This document shows, one piece after another, positions 56,260 to 64,000 of a DNA stretch of 64,000 nucleotides. Each line of letters begins with the position of its first letter. Position 1 is the first letter of the stretch. The notes under the pieces were generated by a model. It was not told the origin of the DNA. It searched no databases and was given only the letters and a program-made list of their open reading frames with translations. The stretch is from the NCBI GenBank assembly GCA_029781135.1, contig JAKOXH010000066.1, positions 1-64,000 on the forward strand, written 5' to 3'. Position numbers and translations under genes: made by a program. This DNA is from Planctomycetota bacterium. GTDB taxonomy: Bacteria > Planctomycetota > Planctomycetia > Pirellulales > Lacipirellulaceae.

Positions 56260-57351
56260 TCACCGCGCGTAGCCCACGAATTGCAGCAGCTTCATGATCC
56301 AGTACGCGATCGTGCCGGAGACCGGAATCGTCAACAGCCACGCCCACGCCATGCGTTCGACGATGGTCCATTTAAGCGCACCAAATCGCTTGGCTGCCCC
56401 GACGCCCATGATCGCCGCCGAAATATTGTGCGTCGTCGAAACCGGGATGCCAAAGTGCGACGCCAGGCCGATGATCGCCGCTGAGCTGGTTTCCGCGGCA
56501 AAGCCGTTCACCGGGTGCAAGTGTACCATCTTGTGGCCCAGCGTCTTAATGATTCGCCAACCGCCGGCCGCCGTGCCCGCGGCCATCACCAGCGCGCACA
56601 TGACTTTAATCCACACGGCGATCGTCAAGCTTTGCCCCGGCTGCGGCGTTTCCACCTGGAGAAACGATAGCCAATGCGGCAAATTCGCGAGCCGGCCCTC
56701 GGCTGTACCCGAGGCAAGCGCCAAGGCGACGATACCCATCGTTTTTTGCGCGTCGTTCGTGCCGTGCATCAACCCCATGCTCATGGCGCTGAACAATTGG
56801 GCCTTTCCAAAGACGCTGTTTACGGTGCGCGGCTTCCAATTTCGCAACAGGCCGTAGAGAAGTCCCATAATCAGGAAGCCGAGCGCAAAGCCGATGATCG
56901 GCGACGCGAACATCGGTATGACGACCTTCCAAATAATTCCCTTGCTGGGATACCAATGCTTCGCGTCCGGCTGCGACCAGATCACGACGCTCCAGTTGCC
57001 CGCTGCGGCCACAGCCGCCCCGACCAAGCCGCCCACCAACGCGTGACTCGAACTACTCGGTAGACCAGCCAACCAGGTGACGAGATTCCACACGATCGCG
57101 CCCAGCAGCGCGCAAATCAGCACTTCCTGGGAGGCAATCTTCTGCTCGATAATCCCCGAGGCAATCGTCGACGCCACGGCCGTGCCCCACAGCGCACCCA
57201 GCAAGTTCGTGCTGGCCGCCATGACCACGGCTTGCCGCGGGGTCAGCACGCGGGTTGCTACCACGGTCGCAATCGAATTCGCAGTATCGTGAAAACCATT
57301 GATGTACTCGAAAACGAGTGCCATCGAGATCACGATGAAGATCAACGTCAT
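56260..57351 (-). CDS. pit: Inorganic phosphate transporter, Pit family
   Basis: A 363-aa membrane transporter with about ten helices. The two inverted signatures are complete: FEYINGFHDTANSIATVVAT with R at the N-terminus and MHGTNDAQKTMGIVALAL in the second half. A phosphate-metal symport driven by the proton gradient is expected. It follows the DUF47 gene by 16 bp on the same strand, an arrangement typical for this pair. Confidence 0.95.
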   Translation of the reverse strand: MTLIFIVISMALVFEYINGFHDTANSIATVVATRVLTPRQAVVMAASTNLLGALWGTAVASTIASGIIEQKIASQEVLICALLGAIVWNLVTWLAGLPSSSSHALVGGLVGAAVAAAGNWSVVIWSQPDAKHWYPSKGIIWKVVIPMFASPIIGFALGFLIMGLLYGLLRNWKPRTVNSVFGKAQLFSAMSMGLMHGTNDAQKTMGIVALALASGTAEGRLANLPHWLSFLQVETPQPGQSLTIAVWIKVMCALVMAAGTAAGGWRIIKTLGHKMVHLHPVNGFAAETSSAAIIGLASHFGIPVSTTHNISAAIMGVGAAKRFGALKWTIVERMAWAWLLTIPVSGTIAYWIMKLLQFVGYAR

Positions 57352-57367
57352 AGCTTAATCTCGTGCT

Positions 57368-57997
57368 TTAGGAATTCTTGAGCACGATATGAGAAATGAC
57401 ATTTCCGCAATCGCGGCAGCGGTCGATGGCCCGTTCCAGCAAATCGTAGAGGTCGCGAACCATCATGGCCGTCATCGGCTCGAACTTGCCGGCATACGCT
57501 TCGCGTAGAAGCTCGAGCATGACATCATCGGCTTCGCTCTCAATGGCTTGTAGTTTGTCGTTCATCGCTTTGACCGTCTCCAGCGGCGGCATCTTCCGCA
57601 ACAGCCGCACCATTTGCGACAGCGTTTCCGTCGCCCGCTGCATCAGTTCGGCTTGCCGCGAAAAATTCACCGTCTCCAATCGCTGGGGCGCGAGATTGAA
57701 TCGTTCTGCGAACTTCTCGATGACCTTGCAGATGCGGTACATCGAATAGGAGAGCGTTTCGATGTCTTCGCGCTCCAGCCCCGTGATGAACGTGTTGACG
57801 AGCTCGTGACTAATTTGCTGCGTGATGTGCCGATCTTTGTCTCGCGCCAAGGCGAATTCATGCAACGGATGCGGATGCGTACGATCTTTCAGCAATTCGA
57901 CCAACAACTGCGTGAGGGCCTGCGTCTCGTCCGCGCTGGCCTCCAGCAGGTCGAAGAATTTGGCGTCGTGGCTGAAGTACTTTTGAACAGAAAACAT
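57368..57997 (-). CDS. DUF47/PhoU-like phosphate transport regulator
   Basis: A 209-aa all-helical protein of the DUF47 family, related to PhoU. FFDLLEASADETQAL at the start, RDKDRHITQQISHELVNTFI in the middle and DLYDLLERAIDRCRDCGNVI at the end are the expected family motifs. It is the first gene of the operon with the Pit transporter and probably regulates its activity. Confidence 0.94.
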   Translation of the reverse strand: MFSVQKYFSHDAKFFDLLEASADETQALTQLLVELLKDRTHPHPLHEFALARDKDRHITQQISHELVNTFITGLEREDIETLSYSMYRICKVIEKFAERFNLAPQRLETVNFSRQAELMQRATETLSQMVRLLRKMPPLETVKAMNDKLQAIESEADDVMLELLREAYAGKFEPMTAMMVRDLYDLLERAIDRCRDCGNVISHIVLKNS

Positions 57998-58255
57998 TGT
58001 TTCGGCTCGCGTAGATTCTCTATTTCCGCAGCGCTCTCCAAAGCCCCGCGGAACCAGAATCTTCCCTTAAAGAACGCGGCCTCGCAAGGCTCCTTCGGCG
58101 AGAGGTGGGGGAGCGCTGGAAAGCTGGGAAAAACCGCGGCCATACAATCGAATTTCGCGTTACAGCCTGCCATAATTCGACTTCAGGGAGGTCCGCGGAA
58201 TTAATTTTGATTTTGCGCGGCACCCATCCCGCAACGCGTTTTATGAGGCCGCACA

Positions 58256-58849
58256 ATGCAGACGTTATGGCATGATATTTTTGTTTTAAGCCTTCCGGTC
58301 GCGGAGAAGATCATTCGCCCCATCCTGGTTTACGCATTCTTGATCATCGGGCTGCGACTCGCCGGAAAACGAGAACTGGCCCAACTAAACCCGTTCGATC
58401 TGATCGTGCTCCTGACGCTCTCGAACACGGTCCAGAATGCGATCATTGGCGATGATAATAGCGTCACCGGCGGCATCCTCGGCGCGACGACCTTGTTGGC
58501 AGTGAACTACTTGGTGGTGCGATTCTTGTATGACCACGAGCGGCTCGACCAACTTGTGGAAGGTCAGCCCGATGTGTTGATCGATGGCGGCCGCCTCAAC
58601 CAGGCGAATCTCAAACGCGTCCTGCTTACCAAAGCTGAGTTGGAAACGGCCGCGCATCGCCAAGGCTTTGCCTCGTTGGCTGATGTCGATCGCGCGATCC
58701 TCGAAACCGGCGGCACGATTTCATTCTTCGCCAAAAAGCCTACGCCCGATTCGAGTCGCCACGAGGAATTGCTGACCCGCCTTGACCGCCTGACGAACGA
58801 CGTAGCTACGCTACAACAAACTGTCGTTGCGCTCACAAAGCGCGGCTAA
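58256..58849 (+). CDS. DUF421 (YetF-like) membrane protein
   Basis: A 197-aa protein with three N-terminal helices and a cytoplasmic domain. The signature LRLAGKRELAQLNPFDLIVL, with TLSNTVQNAIIGDDNSV and GGILGATTLLAVNYLVV, identifies DUF421. The C-terminal portion (VEGQPDVLIDGGRLNQANLK onward) is the DUF421 domain proper. Members are implicated in spore or stress physiology in Bacillus; no function is known here. It stands alone. Confidence 0.9.
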   Translation: MQTLWHDIFVLSLPVAEKIIRPILVYAFLIIGLRLAGKRELAQLNPFDLIVLLTLSNTVQNAIIGDDNSVTGGILGATTLLAVNYLVVRFLYDHERLDQLVEGQPDVLIDGGRLNQANLKRVLLTKAELETAAHRQGFASLADVDRAILETGGTISFFAKKPTPDSSRHEELLTRLDRLTNDVATLQQTVVALTKRG

Positions 58850-58932
58850 CAAAGGCCATGTCCTGAACTCAGTGCGATTGGATACAGTCGGTGGCCCGTT
58901 CTCGCTGTTGTCACCCCCGACCCTGCTACCCA

Positions 58933-59529
58933 CTATTTTCCTTTCATCGCCGCTTCGGCGTCATCCACTTCGTCTTGCGCCTTCTCCACGCGCTTCTGCT
59001 GCCGATCGTATGCTTGGGCTTCCGGCATCGCCGCGAGCTTCTCCTCGAATTTCTTGGCCTCTGGCGTGCCTGGTGTTTTGATCTTCGTCATTACTTCATT
59101 GGCTTTGGCGACGGGAGCCGTCAGTGCGGCCTGCTTTTCCTGTACGTTCTTTTGCTGGGCGATGAGATTATCGATGGTCTTGTCGAGCTCATCGCCCTTC
59201 TTGCCGGCGGGCTTCTTGGCGGCCTCACCCTCTTTGGATTCACCCTTGCCAGCGTCTGCCGCTGGTGCCGCGGATTGCGTCAATACATCGCCCAGGCCAG
59301 CCAGCGCGGCGGAAGCGGATTCATCGGGCGTCGTTCCCGCAATCTCTTTGCAAACGAGGTTGGCCGCCGTAACGCGCGCCGCGTCGTAAGCCGGCCGCAA
59401 CTTATCCAGTTGAGATTGGGCTCGCTCCAAGCGCTGGACGGCCTCGTCGTACTTATCCTTGGCCGAAGGTCCGCCACATCCGAGCACTGCTAGCAACACG
59501 ATCATCAAGGAATAGAAACGAGAAGACAT
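58933..59529 (-). CDS. Coiled-coil lipoprotein
   Basis: A 198-aa predicted lipoprotein with lipobox VLGCGG (Cys18). Two long coiled-coil segments are visible: 26-65 (KYDEAVQRLERAQSQLDKLR) and 115-195 (DELDKTIDNLIAQQKNVQEK, then KRVEKAQDEVDDAEAAMKGK). A Gly/Lys/Ala-rich linker with KGESKEGEAAKKPAGKKG joins them. No enzymatic domain or family recognised. It faces the DUF421 gene and stands alone. Confidence 0.75.
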   Translation of the reverse strand: MSSRFYSLMIVLLAVLGCGGPSAKDKYDEAVQRLERAQSQLDKLRPAYDAARVTAANLVCKEIAGTTPDESASAALAGLGDVLTQSAAPAADAGKGESKEGEAAKKPAGKKGDELDKTIDNLIAQQKNVQEKQAALTAPVAKANEVMTKIKTPGTPEAKKFEEKLAAMPEAQAYDRQQKRVEKAQDEVDDAEAAMKGK

Positions 59530-59761
59530 AGTTCAACCTCTATTTGTTAGCGCGGAAGCCGCCCAGCTTGCCTGCCAGTATACCACCGCGTTTAGGACAA
59601 AATAGCCTCAAATTCACGGGCTAGTTTCGCATTTGCGACGGCCGGCCCGACACGGGCAGTGCATGCGCACCGACCAATCCGTAATCGCCGCACCCTCTCA
59701 TTCATTTTGAACTCGACTGACGTAGACCAGAATTCGGTCGCTGCCCTACACTTACGCCGCC

Positions 59762-61459
59762 ATGACTGCACGACTAACCGTCATCATCCCGTGTAAAAAC
59801 GAGTGCGAGAACATTGGATCGTGCATCGCCAGCGCGCGGCAAGTCGCCGATGAGGTGCTGGTCGCCGACTCTGGCTCGACAGACGGCACACTCGAATTCG
59901 CCCGCGAATTGGGCTGCCGCATCATTGAACGCGAGTATGGCACGAGCGGCGATTTCAAGAACTGGGCCATTCCGCAGGCTACGCACGAATGGGTGTTCAT
60001 TCTCGATGCCGATGAACGCCTCACGCCGCCACTCGCCGACGAAATTCGTAACGTCCTAATTGCGCCGAACCACACCGGATATTGGGTCTACCGCCTGAAT
60101 CACTTCATGGGCCATCCGGTTCGCTACGGCCCCTGGAAGAACGATAGCTGCTTACGATTGTTTCGGCGCGATTTGGGCCGCTACTTTGGTCCCACGGATC
60201 ATGCGGAAGTGAAGCTTTCTAGTGGAACCGCTGGCTCCCTGCGCGAGAGGCTGACGCACTACACGTGCGATTCGTACTCGCAATATCTCCCCAAAATTGA
60301 ACGCTATGCCGATGTCCAAGCGCGCATTTGGCACTCGGAAGGCCGTCTCCCAAAACTGAGCCACCTGCTGTTGCGATTCCCGCTGCGATTCCTACAAGGG
60401 TATATTGGTCGCCTTGGGTTTTTGGATGGCCTCGCCGGCCTGCAAGTGTGCATGCTGGTCGCGTATTTATCGTGGCTGAAGCAGGCATACTTGTGGCAAT
60501 TGTGTTGCGGCCGCGATTGGCGCGAGGAAGATCGCCGCGCCTACGCGTTGCCGAACGCCCGGAATGCAGCGTCGTTACCCTTGCCGGATATTCAGCAACC
60601 GCTCGCAATCACATCGAACGTCGAAAGTATAAGCAGTCAATCGCAACCGAGCACACACAAACGAACACTTCGTGAACTCAGGCATCGGCTCACGCCGGCC
60701 TGGCTGACGACCGATGCCCGGCGCCGTGTGCGCAACATCCTCATTCGTCGCCTCGGCCTGCAGCGATGTTATACACCACCGATCGTGACGCGCCAGCCCG
60801 AGTTGAAGATTCGCAGCTGCCTGCCCTTTGTGGTGTCGCACGAACTGCTGCACAATCCACGCCTGACGTTCCTGCAGATCGGCGCCTTCGACGGCGTTGG
60901 TGAAGACGATTTGCGTAGCCTAATCGTGACGCACAAACTGCGTGGCATCCTTGTCGAACCACAGCCAAGTGCGTTCGCGCGGCTTCAGCAAACGTATCGC
61001 AATCAACCGAACGTGACGCTGCTCCAAGCGGCAATTGCCGAACAGGAAGGTTCGCGCGACTTGTTCTGCAAACTTGGTGAGGCCTCGATGGCCGCGTCAT
61101 TTGACCGCGAGCATTTACGGCGACACGGCATCGCCGACAGCGAGATCGTCGCCGAACCGGTCGCTTGCCACACGATTGAAAGCGCGCTGCGCATCGCTGG
61201 CCTGGCGAACGTCGACCTCATCCAAATCGATGCGGAAGGATACGATTGGCAGATCATTCGCTCGATCGATTTCAATCGCATTCGCCCGCGAATTATTCGG
61301 TTCGAATATCGCAATCTGTCGCCGCGCGATGGCGATGCCTGTCTCGCCCACTTGGCGGCCCAAGGATACCGTTTCATCCTGGAATCGCGCGACATTATCG
61401 CCCATCTGGCGGCTGAGCCGGCGACCACATTGGCTCCATCCCAACGCCGCACGGCCTAA
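59762..61459 (+). CDS. GT2 glycosyltransferase fused to FkbM methyltransferase
   Basis: A 565-aa fusion. Residues 1-270 are a GT2 glycosyltransferase of the WaaE/KdtX kind: TVIIPCKNECENIGSCI, VADSGSTDGTLEFA, FILDADERLTPPLADE and SCLRLFRRDLGRYFG. A Gln/Ser/Arg-rich linker covers 280-330. Residues 365-550 are an FkbM-family SAM methyltransferase: FLQIGAFDGVGEDDL, GILVEPQPSAF, and LIQIDAEGYDWQIIR. The two activities would add a sugar to a lipopolysaccharide core-like acceptor and O-methylate it or its product. Fusions of this pair are uncommon to my knowledge. It lies just before the polyketide synthase gene, 154 bp apart and on the same strand. Confidence 0.88.
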   Translation: MTARLTVIIPCKNECENIGSCIASARQVADEVLVADSGSTDGTLEFARELGCRIIEREYGTSGDFKNWAIPQATHEWVFILDADERLTPPLADEIRNVLIAPNHTGYWVYRLNHFMGHPVRYGPWKNDSCLRLFRRDLGRYFGPTDHAEVKLSSGTAGSLRERLTHYTCDSYSQYLPKIERYADVQARIWHSEGRLPKLSHLLLRFPLRFLQGYIGRLGFLDGLAGLQVCMLVAYLSWLKQAYLWQLCCGRDWREEDRRAYALPNARNAASLPLPDIQQPLAITSNVESISSQSQPSTHKRTLRELRHRLTPAWLTTDARRRVRNILIRRLGLQRCYTPPIVTRQPELKIRSCLPFVVSHELLHNPRLTFLQIGAFDGVGEDDLRSLIVTHKLRGILVEPQPSAFARLQQTYRNQPNVTLLQAAIAEQEGSRDLFCKLGEASMAASFDREHLRRHGIADSEIVAEPVACHTIESALRIAGLANVDLIQIDAEGYDWQIIRSIDFNRIRPRIIRFEYRNLSPRDGDACLAHLAAQGYRFILESRDIIAHLAAEPATTLAPSQRRTA

Positions 61460-61539
61460 TAAGTTCGCGGGCCGCGGTCAGATGGCTCGTTATTTCCCGG
61501 GGAAAACCGCTGATTCCCTTGCAGCGGCCCGGCCACTTC

Positions 61540-61571
61540 AATAGGCTAAAAGATTCTCAATTTTGCCTATT
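61540..61571. promoter_or_regulatory. Inverted repeat upstream of the polyketide synthase gene
   Basis: AATAGGC at 61540-61546 and GCCTATT at 61565-61571 are perfect inverted copies, with AAAA and TTTT further inside. It lies 43 bp before the ATG. It could be an operator, or a weak terminator of the gene upstream. Confidence 0.3.
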
Positions 61572-61613
61572 TTCGGCGGCGGGACGGCCGCCGGCAGTGA
61601 AGATTCAAGTGCC

Positions 61614-64000
61614 ATGAGTGATCTCGCCGCACGTGTCGCCGGCCTTACGCCGGCCCAGCGAAAGCTCCTTGAGCAGCGCCTTAAAGGACAATCAACTCCG
61701 CCGCCCCCCACCGCCACTCCCATCGCCATCATCGGCATGGCCTGCCGGTTCCCGGGCGCTCCCCACCTCCGCTCCTACTGGCGGCTGATCACCGAATGCC
61801 GCAGTGCTGCCGGTGAAGTGCCGCCAGACCGCTGGAACGCCGACGCCTTTTATGATCCCACGGGCGAAACGCCCGGTAAGATGTCGGTCCGCTGGGCGGC
61901 ATTCATCGAGAACCCTGACCAGTTCGACCCGCAATTCTTTGGCATCACGCCGCGCGAAGCCGTCCGCATGGACCCGCAGCAGCGGCTGCTCTTGGAAGTC
62001 GCCTGGGAAGCGATGGAAAATGCCGGACGCTCGGCCGAAGAGTTGGCCGGAACGCGCACTGGGGTGTTTGTTGGTATCGGCGGCAACGACTACTCGAAGG
62101 TTTGCGTCGGCCACGACGACTACTATCAGCGGATCGATGCCCACATGGGCACCGGCAACGCGCTTTCGATTGCGGCCAATCGGTTGTCGTATGTGTTCGA
62201 TTTCCACGGCCCGAGTGCGGCCGTCGATACGGCGTGCAGTAGTTCATCGCTCGCGATCCACTTTGCCGTCGAAAGTTTGCGACGTGGCGAATCGGATGCG
62301 GCCCTAGCCGGCGGCGTGAACATCATTCTCACGCCCGAAACGACCATCGCATTCTCCAAAGCGCGGATGCTCTCGCCGGAAGGCATGTGCCGGCCGTTTG
62401 ACGCCCGGGCCAACGGCTACGTTCGTGGGGAAGGTTGCGGCCTCGTGCTGCTCAAGCGGCTCGAGGATGCCGAGCGCGACGGCGACGATATTCTCGCAGT
62501 GCTGCGCGCGACGAGCGTTAACCAAGATGGCCGCACGTCGGGTATCAGCGCGCCCAATAGCCAATCGCAAATGGCCTGCATTCGAGCGGCCATGAAGCAG
62601 GCTGGTCTCGTGGCCGACGATTACGATTACATCGAGGCCCACGGCACCGGCACGCCGCTTGGCGACCCCATCGAGATGATGGCTCTTAGCCAGATCTTCA
62701 GCACGAATGAGTCTGCCGCCAAGCCCTGTTATGTCACCAGCGTGAAGGCCAACGTCGGCCACATGGAAACAGTTTCGGGCGTGGCCGGTCTCATCAAGAC
62801 CGTGCTCTTGATGCAGAACGAGCAGATCGCGCCGCAGACGCACTTCGAATCGCTCAATCCGCATATCAAGTTGGAGGGGACGCGGCTGGCGATTCCAACA
62901 GAGACAGTTAAGTGGCCGCGTGGCAAGCGACGCGTCGCGGGGATCAGCTCGTTCGGATTCGGCGGCACGAACACGCATCTGATTGTCGAGTCGGCACCTG
63001 ATCCGCACGCCACGCTCGAGCACGGCGTTGTACCCGCCGGCATGGCGGCCGCCGATCGTCCGCTACATCTGTTAAAGCTCTCCGCGAAATCGGAGGCCGC
63101 GCTACAGCAGCAAGCGGCGCAGCTAATCGACTATTTGAAGGAAAACCCCCAGGCCACTGCCGCCGACATCGGTTGGTCCGCCAACACGGGCTGGAGCGAC
63201 TTCAACTATCGAGCTGTTGTCTCAGCATCCGATGTTGCCCAACTCCAACAGCGCCTCTCCAAACTCGCCACCGGCGAGACCGCTTCAGCGGCCGGCGTAA
63301 AGTCGGCCACCGTCCGCGCCCTCGGCCGCCCAAACGTCGCCTTCCTCTTCACCGGCCAAGGTTCGCAATACATCGGCATGGGCCGTCGGCTCTACGAAAC
63401 CCAGCCCGTGTTCCGCCGAGCACTCGACAAGTGCGATGCCGCGCTGCGGAAAAACTGGGGTGGCGTTTCTCTGCTCGAAATTCTCTATCCGCCTGCCAAC
63501 GCCTCGGAAACTCAGCGTGACCGCATCAATCAAACTCAATACACGCAGCCAGCGTTGTTCGCCCTGGAGTACGCGCTCGTTGAACTTTGGGCCGCGTGGG
63601 GCGTAACACCCGATATCGTCCTAGGCCACAGCGTGGGCGAGTATGCGGCAGCGGTATCGGCCGGCGTGATGAGCGTCGAGGATGGCCTGCGGCTCATCGC
63701 CGAACGCGCTCGCTTGATGCAATGCGTCAAACGGCATGGCAAAATGGCCGTCATCTTCGCCACGCGCGAGCGCGTCGAAAAAGCGATTGAAGCGGCCAAC
63801 GGCAACGTCGTGATCGCGGTCCTCAACGGGCCCGAGAATATCGTCATCTCGGGCGATGCGGAGGACGTCGACGCGCTCGTCGCGAAGTTCAAGGCCGATG
63901 GCGTGCAAGTGACACCGCTTAATGTATCGCACGCGTTCCATTCGCCGCTGATGGACGAAATGCTTGACGAGTTCGAAAGAACCGCGGCGTCGATCGAGTA
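61614..64000 (+). CDS. Type I polyketide synthase, partial (KS-AT visible)
   Basis: The first 795 codons of a modular polyketide synthase that continues beyond the window. The ATG at 61614 starts MSDLAARVAGLTPAQRKLLE, a short helical linker. A ketosynthase spans about 36-465 with the complete triad: Cys208 in DTACSSS, His343 in EAHGTGT and His383 in NVGH. An acyltransferase starts near residue 570 with FLFTGQGSQYIGMGR, has the nucleophile Ser673 in GHSVGEYAAA and HAFH at 773-776, the motif associated with malonyl-CoA rather than methylmalonyl-CoA. Downstream domains (KR, DH, ACP) are not visible. It is probably part of a secondary-metabolite or glycolipid cluster to the right. Confidence 0.95.
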   Translation, partial: MSDLAARVAGLTPAQRKLLEQRLKGQSTPPPPTATPIAIIGMACRFPGAPHLRSYWRLITECRSAAGEVPPDRWNADAFYDPTGETPGKMSVRWAAFIENPDQFDPQFFGITPREAVRMDPQQRLLLEVAWEAMENAGRSAEELAGTRTGVFVGIGGNDYSKVCVGHDDYYQRIDAHMGTGNALSIAANRLSYVFDFHGPSAAVDTACSSSSLAIHFAVESLRRGESDAALAGGVNIILTPETTIAFSKARMLSPEGMCRPFDARANGYVRGEGCGLVLLKRLEDAERDGDDILAVLRATSVNQDGRTSGISAPNSQSQMACIRAAMKQAGLVADDYDYIEAHGTGTPLGDPIEMMALSQIFSTNESAAKPCYVTSVKANVGHMETVSGVAGLIKTVLLMQNEQIAPQTHFESLNPHIKLEGTRLAIPTETVKWPRGKRRVAGISSFGFGGTNTHLIVESAPDPHATLEHGVVPAGMAAADRPLHLLKLSAKSEAALQQQAAQLIDYLKENPQATAADIGWSANTGWSDFNYRAVVSASDVAQLQQRLSKLATGETASAAGVKSATVRALGRPNVAFLFTGQGSQYIGMGRRLYETQPVFRRALDKCDAALRKNWGGVSLLEILYPPANASETQRDRINQTQYTQPALFALEYALVELWAAWGVTPDIVLGHSVGEYAAAVSAGVMSVEDGLRLIAERARLMQCVKRHGKMAVIFATRERVEKAIEAANGNVVIAVLNGPENIVISGDAEDVDALVAKFKADGVQVTPLNVSHAFHSPLMDEMLDEFERTAASIE

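Overview
The window is a GC-rich bacterial chromosome segment that reads as a planctomycete, most likely from the Pirellulales side of the phylum; this assignment is an inference. It rests on a Tat-exported Gfo/Idh/MocA oxidoreductase, a PEP-CTERM protein, short lipoproteins with Pro/Tyr-rich mature ends, an ExbB/ExbD pair next to a membrane-anchored prenyltransferase-like toroid protein, many secreted TPR, EF-hand and FG-GAP proteins, and an intergenic repeat load typical of that group. No rRNA, tRNA, CRISPR array or insertion-sequence transposase was seen.

Layout. 1-7.1 kb: start of an unknown gene, a frameshifted small membrane protein, a large secreted TPR protein with a degenerate CHAT domain, a lipoprotein, a six-EF-hand protein and a DUF4142 protein. 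8.1-22 kb: an ECF-type sigma factor, a Gfo/Idh/MocA oxidoreductase, a nitronate-monooxygenase-like flavoprotein, a thioredoxin-like lipoprotein, a BFD-type [2Fe-2S] protein, a ROK kinase, a CinA-like/nucleotidyltransferase fusion, a GNAT-fold protein, a PEP-CTERM protein and a TPR protein. 22.3-38.1 kb: a complete 14-gene nuoABCDEFGHIJKLMN operon for respiratory complex I. 38.7-41.5 kb: ExbB, ExbD and the toroid protein. 42-46.9 kb: a complete branched-chain amino acid ABC transporter (livK, livH, livM, livG, livF). 47-55.3 kb: an FG-GAP secreted protein, then an envelope glycan cluster (UDP-sugar epimerase, PAP2 phosphatase, ArnT-like transferase, flippase-like protein, polyprenyl-phosphate glycosyltransferase). 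55.6-61.5 kb: TspO, a Pit/DUF47 phosphate pair, DUF421, a coiled-coil lipoprotein and a GT2-FkbM fusion. 61.6 kb to the end: a type I polyketide synthase (KS-AT visible) that runs off the window.

The most unusual property is what lies between the genes. Most of the larger gaps hold a palindrome of 60-260 bp. Two architectures recur. One is a pair of hairpins bounded by GTAG/CTAC or GGAG/CTCC tetranucleotides, which matches the REP/BIME elements moved by RAYT transposases. The other is a palindrome, or a plain array, built of 7-, 8- or 9-bp tandem units. Ten or more such elements sit inside the nuo operon, and some supply stop codons (nuoH, nuoM) or coding sequence (start of livG, end of the thioredoxin-like gene). 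A third, about 135-bp MITE-like family has three copies. These elements also create spurious N-terminal extensions of open frames, so several starts here are set downstream of the longest possible start.

The nuo genes make the proton-pumping NADH dehydrogenase. The ExbB/ExbD/toroid operon probably couples proton motive force to an undescribed envelope task. The 49-55 kb cluster has the parts list of a galacturonate-type lipid modification pathway.
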